A DNA stretch of 64,000 nucleotides, taken from Theionarchaea archaeon (GTDB taxonomy: Archaea > Methanobacteriota_B > Thermococci > Methanofastidiosales > SZ-28-30). Location of the stretch: the NCBI GenBank assembly GCA_018992685.1, contig JACVGT010000009.1, positions 1-64,000 of the forward strand, given 5' to 3'. Made by a program: the position numbers and the translations under genes. Below the pieces are notes generated by a model. It saw only the letters and a list, made by a program, of their open reading frames with translations, was not told the DNA's origin and made no database searches. This document shows, in pieces, positions 1-7,823 of this stretch. How positions within the stretch are numbered: the stretch's first letter is position 1; each line of letters starts with the position of its first letter.

Positions 1-438
1 TCGCTGTCGGTTTTCTCCAACCTGGGTCTGCAGCAGGACCCAAGGGTGGGGTTGTTCGCCCATCAAAGGAGAACATGAGCTGGGTTTAGATCGTCGTGAG
101 ACAGATTGGATGCTATCTGTTGGGAGTGTCGGGTGTCTGAGGGAAAGGTAGCCCCAGTACGAAAGGAACAGGCCGCCGTGGCCTCTTGTGGATCGGTTGT
201 CTGACAAGGCACTGCCGAGTAGCTACGCCATAGTGGATAAAGGCTGAAAGCATCTAAGCCTGAAGCCACTCCTAAAAAGAGACACCCATTCTCCTGTCAT
301 ATGGTGGGGCCGGTGACGGCAACGCCGACAGGGGACGAAGGCCCCCATAAAAGATGGGGTTGATAGGCTGGGGGTGTAAGCTGCGAGCTTCGGCGAGCAG
401 TTCAGCCCACCAGTACTAATAGCCTGAGGTGCCCAGTT
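1..438 (+). rRNA. 23S ribosomal RNA, 3' end (partial)
   Basis: The 3' part of a large-subunit rRNA enters from the left edge. The sarcin-ricin loop sequence AGTACGAAAGGAAC lies at 156-169, and the conserved 3' terminal segment (GTTGATAGGCTGGGGGTGTAAG, then CCAGTACTAATAGCCTGAGG) lies at about 358-433. An archaeal-type extension helix occupies about 285-345. The exact 3' end is estimated. I see no 5S rRNA or tRNA between this and the first protein gene, so 5S is either unlinked or elsewhere. Confidence 0.96.
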
Positions 439-551
439 TCTGAAATAGTCGGGTCAAGCGACAGGTACAGCAACGTGTGCATGACTATCGTACGTTACAT
501 TTATAAGAACAGGCTCCTGAGAAAATATGATACTGTTGAGGTGAGAAGCAA

Positions 552-908
552 ATGGGTACAGAAATGAACTGCTTTCGGCCAATTAGGTCTCCTGAAGTCG
601 CGATCCTTGAGTTGATATTTGCAGCTGAAGAGAGAGGAGACCCTATAGACTATACAGAACTTCTAGAGAAAACAAGTGGACATATCTCTTCTACTACTGT
701 CAGTAAATCAATTGATGTTCTCTTTGATCTTGACGTACTCTCAGCTGAATGGAGAAAGGGGAAAAGAGTCTTCTGCGTTGGACATGAAGCAAAAGAGGTT
801 GCAAGAGAGGTACTTAAGGAAACCCCATCTGCTTATGCCTATTACGAGAACATTGAAATAGACAAGAATTACTATGATGAACCTCTTAATATAGACAGAA
901 ATCTATGA
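552..908 (+). CDS. Small winged-helix DNA-binding protein
   Basis: A 118-residue protein with a helix-turn-helix core at about residues 15-70 (ILELIFAAEERG, then SSTTVSKSIDVLFDLDVL, then a wing with WRKGKRVF), as in PadR/MarR-like archaeal regulators. The tail is acidic. The start is supported by a TATA-like TTTATAAG near 498-506 and a ribosome site GAGGTGAG at 538-545. Its 3' end overlaps the convergent operon on the minus strand by 37 bp, so it may act on that operon, though nothing shows this directly. The ligand and target are unknown. Confidence 0.75.
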   Translation: MGTEMNCFRPIRSPEVAILELIFAAEERGDPIDYTELLEKTSGHISSTTVSKSIDVLFDLDVLSAEWRKGKRVFCVGHEAKEVAREVLKETPSAYAYYENIEIDKNYYDEPLNIDRNL

Positions 909-2239
909 TCTCTAGGAGATTCGTCTACTGAAATTACTCTTTCGTTAGCAGTCTTTTTGATTTCATTGTTTACTCTTTCTCTCAGAGGAACGTCATACTT
1001 GGACTCAATCTTATCCCAACCAGCATCGACAACTTTCAGTTGAATGTTTGATTTTTCTAGTTCGGGCACGAATTCATCTATGAAGAGTTTAAGAAATTCG
1101 AACTTGGCGTCCATGTGCCCACATTCTTGGCATGTAATCTCCTTTTCTTCAACCATCTTTCTATCAGATATCTTCTTTGTGAAAAGACGGAAATTCCGAA
1201 GGAATTTCCATCGACTCTTGTCGAAATCCCTCCTGTTTCTGAGCAAACACATTCTATCGTTCATTCCTTCTGGTTTTCTGGAAAGAGCAGCTCCAAAATC
1301 CATCACAACAGGCACCAGATAAAGAAGATTCTTGTCTAGATTCACGAACATCCGCATTTTGAAGAGCATCCTATCTTTGAGACGAATGTATGGACATGGG
1401 GGTTGCCTTTCCACATGTGTATGGGGGTATTCAACAGAAATCTTCAGCATATTCCTGTTCCAAGCATCTGTATTGACTATGAATGAACTGTCAGACAGGC
1501 TCTTAGCAATTTCCCAGAAGTCAAAAATGGACTTTGCTCCTTCGACGATGCACTCCACATAGAAATGATCTTTGTCGACTGGCATAAAAGTGCGCCCCAT
1601 ATGGCTACAAATCTGTCTGCCGTATATTGTGTTGAATTCCTCCTGATTCTTATATGTGGTTTCCGGATGGATAAGGATTGAATGCTTTGCCCATTTCCTC
1701 TTCCTGGACATTTTTTCTGTAAAATCCTCTAGTTTGCGAATACCGTTATCAGTACCTGCGATATAGTAGAACGCTCGAATATTTCTTATGTTGGTTTTTT
1801 GTATTGTTTTCAGAACATCGATTGTGTGCTGTGCAGTGCGTATACCATCGTCAAAAATCGCTACCTTCTTTCCACTGTAGTCGTAATCAAGAACATAACT
1901 GCTCTTCATTATCTTTATTTCGGGCTGTGCAAGTTCTTTATATTCGTTCATCTTTTCTCTCATTATGGTTGTACCAGTCAGGTCCACTGTCACAAGAACG
2001 TCGATTTTGTCAAGAATCGGAATGATCTGTTCTTCTATCAGCTTATTTATTGTCCTGTTGAGTTCGTCACGATCGATGCTAGCGTAAAAGTAGTCAAAGA
2101 TTGTCTTGTCTGGATTACGGCATTCAACATTTTCGAAAGCTGAAAAGACTTCATCAAGGTACTTGAGTGCTTCTTCTGTTCCCTTTCTTCTGCCTAGGTT
2201 CAACGCTATTTCGAGAATATCTTCTTTTCGACTGATCAT
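872..2239 (-). CDS. Phosphoribosyltransferase-like protein of unknown role
   Basis: A 455-residue soluble protein. At about residues 125-145 the stretch KVAIFDDGIRTAQHTIDVL follows a strand (IDVLVTVDLTGTT) and has the spacing of the PRPP-binding loop of the phosphoribosyltransferase fold (hydrophobic strand, two acidic residues, then T). The loop departs from the usual DDxxTTG form. A CxxC pair (ITCQECGH) sits near residue 375. It overlaps the upstream gene by 4 bp (ATGA), so the two are translationally coupled. Proteins of this general kind (PRTase-CE/TCAD-like) occur in bacterial conflict systems; that link is my inference. Base composition is more AT-rich than the flanking housekeeping genes. 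Confidence 0.55.
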   Translation of the reverse strand: MISRKEDILEIALNLGRRKGTEEALKYLDEVFSAFENVECRNPDKTIFDYFYASIDRDELNRTINKLIEEQIIPILDKIDVLVTVDLTGTTIMREKMNEYKELAQPEIKIMKSSYVLDYDYSGKKVAIFDDGIRTAQHTIDVLKTIQKTNIRNIRAFYYIAGTDNGIRKLEDFTEKMSRKRKWAKHSILIHPETTYKNQEEFNTIYGRQICSHMGRTFMPVDKDHFYVECIVEGAKSIFDFWEIAKSLSDSSFIVNTDAWNRNMLKISVEYPHTHVERQPPCPYIRLKDRMLFKMRMFVNLDKNLLYLVPVVMDFGAALSRKPEGMNDRMCLLRNRRDFDKSRWKFLRNFRLFTKKISDRKMVEEKEITCQECGHMDAKFEFLKLFIDEFVPELEKSNIQLKVVDAGWDKIESKYDVPLRERVNNEIKKTANERVISVDESPRDHRFLSILRGSS

Positions 2240-2832
2240 AGGTCATCATTCCCTCTGTGCTGCGCGTGGTCTTCAGCTCCATCTTTGGTTCTGGAAGGAC
2301 TATTGGCTTCCCTAATGAGATTATAGATGGCGATTTCTATGTCACGATCCGATTTGAGTGGTCGGGCTTCTCTAATGAATGACGATATCCACTCTTCTTC
2401 CTTTTCTCCCACAATCCCTACTTCGAGTGACAATTTTTTCCACAGAGATTTTTCAATTAGTCTTCCCAGTAGAAAACAGGAGGATTTTATGAGTCCTGGG
2501 ATGCAATTCCTTTCTGATTTTTCATTATCTGACAGTAGTCGACACTCTCTTAGGAATACTGAATCAACCAAAATAAGATGAGGCGTAGATTCTGATCTGC
2601 AGAGTCTTTTGATTTCTTCGCTTGCATTCACTGGATCATGAATTTCCAGAAAGCGCACATCGATAGGTATTATCAAGGTGTTCTTTGGAGATCTTTTCTT
2701 AAATTCCCTAGACATTCGACTTCTCATTTCTGTGATGTCAGTCTCAAAAGGTTTCCATCTCCTGTCCCTTGAACAACTGTCCGGAGACATTACAAGAATA
2801 TAAGATCTCTCACTTGAGTAGTTGACTGTCAT
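2236..2832 (-). CDS. Unknown protein, middle gene of a three-gene operon
   Basis: A 198-residue protein with no family I recognise. It begins with a predicted beta strand (SYILVMSPDS), and alternating strand/helix segments suggest an alpha/beta fold (TLIIPIDVRF, PHLILVDSVFL). The C-terminus is hydrophilic. I start it at 2832 because GGAGG lies just before that ATG; a longer frame exists upstream but would run far into the previous gene. It overlaps the preceding membrane-protein gene by 23 bp and the following PRTase-like gene by 4 bp, so all three are one transcription unit. Its role is probably shared with them. Confidence 0.55.
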   Translation of the reverse strand: MTVNYSSERSYILVMSPDSCSRDRRWKPFETDITEMRSRMSREFKKRSPKNTLIIPIDVRFLEIHDPVNASEEIKRLCRSESTPHLILVDSVFLRECRLLSDNEKSERNCIPGLIKSSCFLLGRLIEKSLWKKLSLEVGIVGEKEEEWISSFIREARPLKSDRDIEIAIYNLIREANSPSRTKDGAEDHAQHRGNDDL

Positions 2833-3637
2833 TTTTTCTCCTCCAATCTTTTCCAGAGAATGTTTTGTAGAGATTTCGGACGGCAACTGTTTCTCCTATC
2901 AGAAAGTCTCGGGGTTCTTCTTCACAGCACACATATTCGACCTCGTGGTATGCTTGGTTTCTCAGGCAGTTCTTAAAAAACCTGCTAGCAATGTTCATGC
3001 TTTCAATAGCATCCTCACTCTGCAAGAATCCTTCAGCATCTTCAAAGCGTTTGTTGCTTTCAAGGCACTTCTTTGAAGACTCTAGGTTGAGCCCAAGGGC
3101 ACGTACTATTTCCTCGCTGAGTTCTTGATTACAAATAGCCTCAATATTGTGAACGAATTTCTCCATGTTGTGCTGTGTGACTGTATAATCCAGGTTAGAT
3201 TCCCTGAATATTGCAGCCTTTTCGTTGATGAATACAGACAGTATTCCCAAGGAAACTGCAGGGAAGTAATACGTTAGGATCAACATACCTGTTCTACGAC
3301 ATGTTTGCCAAAGACATGTGTTAGCACCCATGTCTACGGCTATGAGAACAAGAGGAATCACAGCAATTAGAGGAATTGAAATGAATTTGACTAGGAAAAT
3401 AACAACATCTCTCGTTTTTAAGATGTTTCCATTTATCATTCTTTGTGAAATGGTTGACTTAAATACTAAAACATCAAGAAAGAATACCCCGATGAAACCC
3501 ACGAGAAGTAATGGATTAGAAACTATGATTGAATGAATGGAATTCAAGGCATATAGCGCGGGAATTCCCACTAAGGGAGAAAAAAGAATAGAGTTCACAT
3601 ACTTCCATCTTCGAACCTTCAATGTGTATACCTCCAT
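2810..3637 (-). CDS. Multi-pass membrane protein, first gene of the three-gene operon
   Basis: A 275-residue protein with about four hydrophobic segments in its first 150 residues (ILFSPLVGIPALYAL, LLLVGFIGVFFLDVLVF, VIFLVKFISIPLIAVIPLVLIAV, MLILTYYFPAVSLGILSVFI), followed by a cytoplasmic helical domain of about 120 residues. No family is recognised. The start at 3637 is chosen because a TATA box (TTTATAAG on the minus strand, 3660-3670) lies 25-28 nt upstream, giving a leaderless mRNA; the longer frame would extend through the promoter. It leads the operon with the unknown 198-residue and PRTase-like proteins and probably tethers them to the membrane. Confidence 0.6.
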   Translation of the reverse strand: MEVYTLKVRRWKYVNSILFSPLVGIPALYALNSIHSIIVSNPLLLVGFIGVFFLDVLVFKSTISQRMINGNILKTRDVVIFLVKFISIPLIAVIPLVLIAVDMGANTCLWQTCRRTGMLILTYYFPAVSLGILSVFINEKAAIFRESNLDYTVTQHNMEKFVHNIEAICNQELSEEIVRALGLNLESSKKCLESNKRFEDAEGFLQSEDAIESMNIASRFFKNCLRNQAYHEVEYVCCEEEPRDFLIGETVAVRNLYKTFSGKDWRRKNDSQLLK

Positions 3638-3659
3638 CTTCTCTTGCAAGTATACTATT

Positions 3660-3670
3660 CTTATAAATTT
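3660..3670 (-). promoter_or_regulatory. TATA box of the three-gene operon
   Basis: AAATTTATAAG on the minus strand is centred about 28 nt upstream of the ATG at 3637, the distance expected for an archaeal promoter with a leaderless transcript. It is the only clear TATA element ahead of the operon. Confidence 0.55.
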
Positions 3671-3992
3671 TTCGGTTTTAGCCGTTACTTCTACAAGTAA
3701 AAAATTACTGCACATTATTGTGAACTTCGCAATATTTCTCTGATTCCGGAGAGGCATCTGTTTCGGCCTTTAGTAATCGTTTAATCTCTTTCGTCGTCTA
3801 TCATATTTGCGCGTGGCAGTGGACTTAGATTTTTACTTCACGTTCTGAAAGAAACTTAGGAATCTGGAAATTCATTTAATATTCTCCCCCAATTCTTAGG
3901 TTGTAACTTCTGAACTCAGTTTTTGTGATAGATTGTATGATTGTTCCATTTGACACTTAGATGGTTTAAATTTATCGATTCGGTCAAAGCAT

Positions 3993-4518
3993 TTGGATGA
4001 TCCAAACAAAGTAGAAAGGGAGGAGGAGAAGAGGAGCACAGGAAAGGAGGTGTTAAAAGCTAAAGGCCAGGCTCTGGGGCCTCTAACCAGAAAGATATTG
4101 AAAAGAAGTGAGAGAGAAGCTAATTCTCCATATTAGGGACTCTTGCCGCAGGAAATTACAAATAGAAGGAAGATTTACCAGTATGTTACCAAGATAATAA
4201 GGAAGAGGACATTACAGCATTTGCACCTTCCAACGGACTGGATTGCTAGAGGGATCAGAGGACATCCTTGATGTTATACTTGACGATATCATACGGAATT
4301 TCTGTGTCGAAAACGTATCCAATAGTTTGAATCAAAGGAAGCCAAGAACGGTTAAGCGATTGGATATTGTGATTGAATCACTGCGGAATGGAGACACGAT
4401 ACATCTTCAACCATCCCGTGAAATTGCTTGCAGACTGTCAGAAAACTTTCAAGAAGGAGAAAGCACCTCCTCGAGCACAGGACGAGTTGAATCCATGAGA
4501 ACTCCTTCTTTTGTGTGA
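3993..4518 (+). pseudogene. Decayed gene with an in-frame TAG and a frameshift
   Basis: A promoter-like TTTAAATTTATC near 3965-3975 lies 25 nt before a TTG at 3993. This frame stays open for 47 codons, meets TAG at 4134-4136, then runs on for 44 more sensible codons rich in basic residues (KIYQYVTKIIRKRTLQHLHL) to TGA at 4269. The next frame carries on at 4243 and encodes about 90 more residues (DILDVILDDIIRNF, SREIACRLSENF) to 4518. The three pieces read as one former protein of about 170 residues, DNA-binding in character but of no family I recognise. Around 3758-3990 I see nothing else. Confidence 0.45.
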
Positions 4519-4616
4519 GCTCCTTCTTGGGTAGCCCCTACTCAGGTGATTTGAGTGGTCCTTCCACACATAATCTTTTTAAGCCGATATAAATTCTAAG
4601 CAGTGAGGAGATGCTC

Positions 4617-5663
4617 ATGCGTACCATGTATGACCATATTGAGAAAATCAGGCAACATAACCCTGAAATACGCCTGGACATTGGTCAGCCCGATCTTCCT
4701 GTGGATCAGCGAATTATTGAAGCTACAGTGGAAGCCCTGCGGGCTGGCAAAACCAGATATACCTCCGCATATGGTATCACCCAGTTGCGAGAGGCTCTGG
4801 CCGAACTTCACAACGTATCAACTGATCAGGTTCTCATCACTGTGGGAGGAAAACTACCCATCTATGCTGCCATATACCTGAGTGGGAAAGCAGCAGTCAT
4901 TCACCCTGGATGGCCCGCATATGAGGAAAATCTGGAGTTTCTCAAGAAGCCCTATACCACGATTCACGCCACTTTCGAGGACCAGTTTTGCCCCTCCTTT
5001 GAATTGCTGGACAGCACATTCGACCTCATTCTTACCAACTATCCCAACAATCCCACGGGGACCGTTCTCTCCCGGGCCAAGATGAAAGAACTGGTGGATC
5101 TGTGCAATGACCATCAGATCACGTTGCTGGCAGACGAAATCTACTCGTTCCTGGTCTATGACGACTTTGTCTCTTTCATGGAATTCGACTGTGAAGATCT
5201 CATCTACATTGGAAGTTTCTCCAAGAGTTTTTCCATGACTGGTTACAGACTGGGATACGTTGTTTCCAGTCCTCAGTGGATACGGAAACTCGAAGATTTC
5301 CAGGTGCACACTGTTACCTGTTCTGTAGAATTCGCTCAATGGGCTGCTCTCAAAGCACTGACCCTCAGAGAGGAAATCAACAGCAAGGCTCATGATATCT
5401 ACGTGAGCCGGAAAAAGGCCACAGAGAAGGCACTTGCTGGTATTGGGGTGCCTTTTGTTCCCTGTCAGGGTGCGTTCTATTTATTCCCCAAGATCCAGGT
5501 AGACAGTGAATTGTTTGGTGAAGAACTTCTCAAGGAGGGTGTTTCAGTCATTCCTGGAGTCTTCTTCGGAGACTATTCACATCACTTCAGACTTTCTCTG
5601 GTCAGCGACAGGATGGAGGAGGCAGTTAGCAGGATGGGTGCAGTCCTGGAAAGACTTACCTGA
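4617..5663 (+). CDS. PLP-dependent aminotransferase, class I/II
   Basis: A fold-type I aminotransferase of 348 residues. It shows NYPNNPTG (about residue 140), DEIYS (about 177), the PLP-lysine motif SFSKSFSMTGYRLGY (about 203-217) and a C-terminal FRLSL with the substrate-carboxylate arginine. This is the aspartate/aromatic aminotransferase superfamily; substrate cannot be assigned. At under 350 residues it is shorter than the usual 380-400. The GAGGAG at 4605-4610 abuts the ATG at 4611 but is well spaced from the in-frame ATG at 4617, so I start there. It stands alone, followed by a separately promoted nuclease gene. Confidence 0.88.
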   Translation: MRTMYDHIEKIRQHNPEIRLDIGQPDLPVDQRIIEATVEALRAGKTRYTSAYGITQLREALAELHNVSTDQVLITVGGKLPIYAAIYLSGKAAVIHPGWPAYEENLEFLKKPYTTIHATFEDQFCPSFELLDSTFDLILTNYPNNPTGTVLSRAKMKELVDLCNDHQITLLADEIYSFLVYDDFVSFMEFDCEDLIYIGSFSKSFSMTGYRLGYVVSSPQWIRKLEDFQVHTVTCSVEFAQWAALKALTLREEINSKAHDIYVSRKKATEKALAGIGVPFVPCQGAFYLFPKIQVDSELFGEELLKEGVSVIPGVFFGDYSHHFRLSLVSDRMEEAVSRMGAVLERLT

Positions 5664-5798
5664 TCTCTCATTAAGGACTGGAAGAGAATCTCTAGTGGGC
5701 ACGTGGGCAGGAACCACGGGACATGTTCCATACTATGATTGTACTCTCCCCTGTGCACCACGCACAATGCATTTATAGATGGAACCCGACCGGTATCA

Positions 5799-6476
5799 AT
5801 GCATGTACTCATAGATTACCGGGAAATCACTGTCCAGTCGTTGCTCATGTCCCTGTCAGGCATGAAAACTCCGCCTGTCCACGTTGAAGTAGCTCACCTG
5901 CCTCTTGGTGACTTCTTTTTGGTTTCCAAGGACACAGGAGTGCTCATTGAACGTAAGTCCACCTCTGATTTCATTTCTTCTCTGAGGTCCAGCAGACTGT
6001 GGGATCAGTTGCTGCGCTTCATGAAAGCCTCTACCTTGCTGGGCCATCCACTGAAACAGAAATTGCTCATCGTCCATGGTACCTTTGACCGTGAACCTCC
6101 TGTGTCCTGGCCACAGATCATGGGAGCGTACATGGAAATCCTGTTTGTATATGACATTCCTCTTATTGTCTGTGAAGATGATGAAGCACTCTACCAGTGT
6201 TTGAGAATTCTGATCAAGCGGGAAGCTCAGGGGAAGAATGAGGTACTCCCTGGTTCACACTGGTTCAGAAAACACTGCTCCCCCTCGTTACCGGAAATGG
6301 ATCTCAGACGGTATGTACTGGCATCAATCCCCTCCATTGGCGATGTCCTGGCGGAGAATTTACTGGATCACTTTGGTACAATTGCGGCAGTGGCACATGC
6401 TACAGAAAAGCAGCTGCGGCGAGTAGAAGGTGTTGGCAAGAAAAAAGCCGAGAAAATCCACAGCATCTTTCACTGA
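5799..6476 (+). CDS. ERCC4-type (XPF/Mus81 family) nuclease with C-terminal HhH
   Basis: A 225-residue protein. The N-terminal ERCC4 nuclease domain carries IDYRE (residues 5-9), GDFF, and the catalytic signature IERKSTSDF (about 49-57). The C-terminal 60 residues form a tandem helix-hairpin-helix (SIPSIGDVLAENLLDHFG, then VEGVGKKKAEKIHSIF). This is the nuclease half of archaeal Hef/XPF without the helicase part, and should cut branched or flap DNA as a dimer, probably with PCNA. The start at 5799 sits 25 nt after a TATA box (GCATTTATAG, 5769-5778); a longer frame from 5739 would include the promoter. Confidence 0.9.
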   Translation: MHVLIDYREITVQSLLMSLSGMKTPPVHVEVAHLPLGDFFLVSKDTGVLIERKSTSDFISSLRSSRLWDQLLRFMKASTLLGHPLKQKLLIVHGTFDREPPVSWPQIMGAYMEILFVYDIPLIVCEDDEALYQCLRILIKREAQGKNEVLPGSHWFRKHCSPSLPEMDLRRYVLASIPSIGDVLAENLLDHFGTIAAVAHATEKQLRRVEGVGKKKAEKIHSIFH

Positions 6477-6513
6477 CCATAACTTTTCCCTGGCAAAACA
6501 GTCGTATCTACGC

Positions 6514-6900
6514 TCATTCTTCCTTGAATTCTGCGGGCTTGCAGATATCACAGCCCTCAAGCGTCACCATGTCTTGATGGATCTGACAGAAGGCCTCAGA
6601 CTCACGCATCTTTGTACACAACCTGCACACTGAATGAAGAACGGCAGCCCTGGGCATGTGATTCATAGCTATCTTTTCTGCAATCCCTTTTACTGCTTCA
6701 TCAAATCCTTCTATTACTGTAAATCTGTCTTCTTTCGCTCTCTCCACGTGCAGATACTGACTCACAGAGGCCTGCGTGATCCCCACAGCTTCTGCAATAT
6801 CTGTCTGTTTCATGTGATAGGTCTCAGACAGTTCTCTGACGATAGCAGCTCGTAAGGATGGGAGAAGCTCCTTCACTGCCAGTTCACAGGGAGGCTTCAT
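6514..6900 (-). CDS. HTH regulator with a Cys/His metal-binding tail, probable nadA-operon regulator
   Basis: A 128-residue protein. An HTH (about residues 28-55, TDIAEAVGITQASVSQYL) is followed by a motif C-x2-C-x10-C-x2-H and GC-x2-C at about 92-120. That tail could hold an Fe-S cluster or zinc. The N-terminus (PPCELAVKELLPSLRAAIVREL) matches the DNA-binding half of the ThiR-like protein at 10676-11485, which has the same cysteine pattern, so the two are paralogues. It is transcribed divergently from nadA across only 47 bp with a shared symmetric promoter. A role as Fe-S- or NAD-responsive repressor of nadA is inference. Confidence 0.75.
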   Translation of the reverse strand: MKPPCELAVKELLPSLRAAIVRELSETYHMKQTDIAEAVGITQASVSQYLHVERAKEDRFTVIEGFDEAVKGIAEKIAMNHMPRAAVLHSVCRLCTKMRESEAFCQIHQDMVTLEGCDICKPAEFKEE

Positions 6901-6918
6901 ATCTCTAATTCGGAAATG

Positions 6919-6930
6919 CTTATATATAAG
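6919..6930. promoter_or_regulatory. Palindromic TATA element serving both directions
   Basis: CTTATATATAAG is a perfect 12-bp palindrome in the 47-bp gap between the two divergent genes. Its centre is 23.5 nt from the nadA ATG (6948) and 24.5 nt from the regulator ATG (6900). One symmetric TATA box can therefore drive two leaderless transcripts. Confidence 0.65.
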
Positions 6931-6945
6931 TATAACGGTGTTATA
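6931..6945. promoter_or_regulatory. Inverted-repeat operator candidate at the nadA promoter
   Basis: TATAAC-GGT-GTTATA is a perfect 6-3-6 inverted repeat placed between the TATA box and the nadA start. A dimeric HTH protein bound here would block TBP/TFB or polymerase on the nadA side. The adjacent HTH gene is the obvious candidate to bind it. Confidence 0.5.
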
Positions 6946-6947
6946 TC

Positions 6948-7823
6948 ATGGATACCATAATCCTGGCTCACAACTACCAGAGACCCGAAGTTCAAGATAG
7001 AGCTGATTATACAGGTGATTCGTTGAGACTCTGTCAGATTGCCCGTGATGTTGAATGTAAGGATATCGTTTTCTGCGGAGTCGACTTCATGGCAGAGACT
7101 GCAGCCATCTTGAACCCTGAGAAGCGGGTCTTCATGCCAGACCCTTTGAGTCAATGTCCCATGGCCCATCAGGTTACTTCAGAGGACATCATCCAGGCCA
7201 AGAGCCTGTATCCTGATGCGGCAGTGGTGGCATACGTTAACACAATGGCAGCAGTGAAAGCAGTCTCGGACACCATCTGCACGTCGGCCAATGCCGTCTC
7301 CATCGTTTCCCACCTGGACACAGACACGATACTGTTTACTCCAGACAGGAATCTGGGCAGCTACGTCAGACGGTTCACAGACAAGGAGATAGTGATTGTT
7401 CCAGAAGGTGGTAACTGTCCTACTCACCACCAGCTTGTGGCTGAAGATGTTCTTCTGATGAAAGAGAGGCATCCACTGGCCAAGGTGGCTGTCCATCCTG
7501 AGTGTAGACCTGAAGTAATTGACTTGGCAGATTACGTTGGAGGAACAGAAGGAATTCTCAATTACGTGAAGAATTCCGATTATCAAGAATTCATTATTGG
7601 CACTGAGAATGGAATGCTGTATAAGATCCGGAACCAATGTGCGGGGAAGATTGTTCACGCTCTTTCTACCTACACGGTTTGTCCCAACATGAAGATGACG
7701 ACTGTGGAACGTCTGGAAAGAGTCCTCAGAGAAAAGCCAGGCGAGAATGTGGTCGCTGTTGATCCAGATGTGGCTCGGAAAGCAAAAAAGGCTATCGATG
7801 CAATGTTTGAGTTGATGAAATGA
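6948..7823 (+). CDS. nadA: Quinolinate synthase A
   Basis: NadA condenses iminoaspartate with dihydroxyacetone phosphate to quinolinate in de novo NAD synthesis. The 291-residue protein has the family N-terminus (LAHNYQRPEVQDRADYTGDS), the CTSANAV segment (about residues 111-117) and three conserved cysteines for the single 4Fe-4S cluster: C70 (SQCPMA), C186 (HPECRPEV) and C245 (TVCPNMK). The start is fixed by the palindromic TATA 24 nt upstream. It overlaps the next gene, a cysteine desulfurase, by 4 bp (ATGA). nadB or aspartate dehydrogenase and nadC are not in this window. Confidence 0.95.
   Translation: MDTIILAHNYQRPEVQDRADYTGDSLRLCQIARDVECKDIVFCGVDFMAETAAILNPEKRVFMPDPLSQCPMAHQVTSEDIIQAKSLYPDAAVVAYVNTMAAVKAVSDTICTSANAVSIVSHLDTDTILFTPDRNLGSYVRRFTDKEIVIVPEGGNCPTHHQLVAEDVLLMKERHPLAKVAVHPECRPEVIDLADYVGGTEGILNYVKNSDYQEFIIGTENGMLYKIRNQCAGKIVHALSTYTVCPNMKMTTVERLERVLREKPGENVVAVDPDVARKAKKAIDAMFELMK

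Noticed and set aside
439-548. 5S rRNA or tRNA after 23S
   Set aside because: The 110-bp gap is too short for 5S and shows no 5S or tRNA sequence.
4243-4518. 91-residue TTG-started frame as an intact gene
   Set aside because: It begins without start signals and reads as the continuation of the broken frame at 3993-4271, so I treat it as part of a pseudogene.
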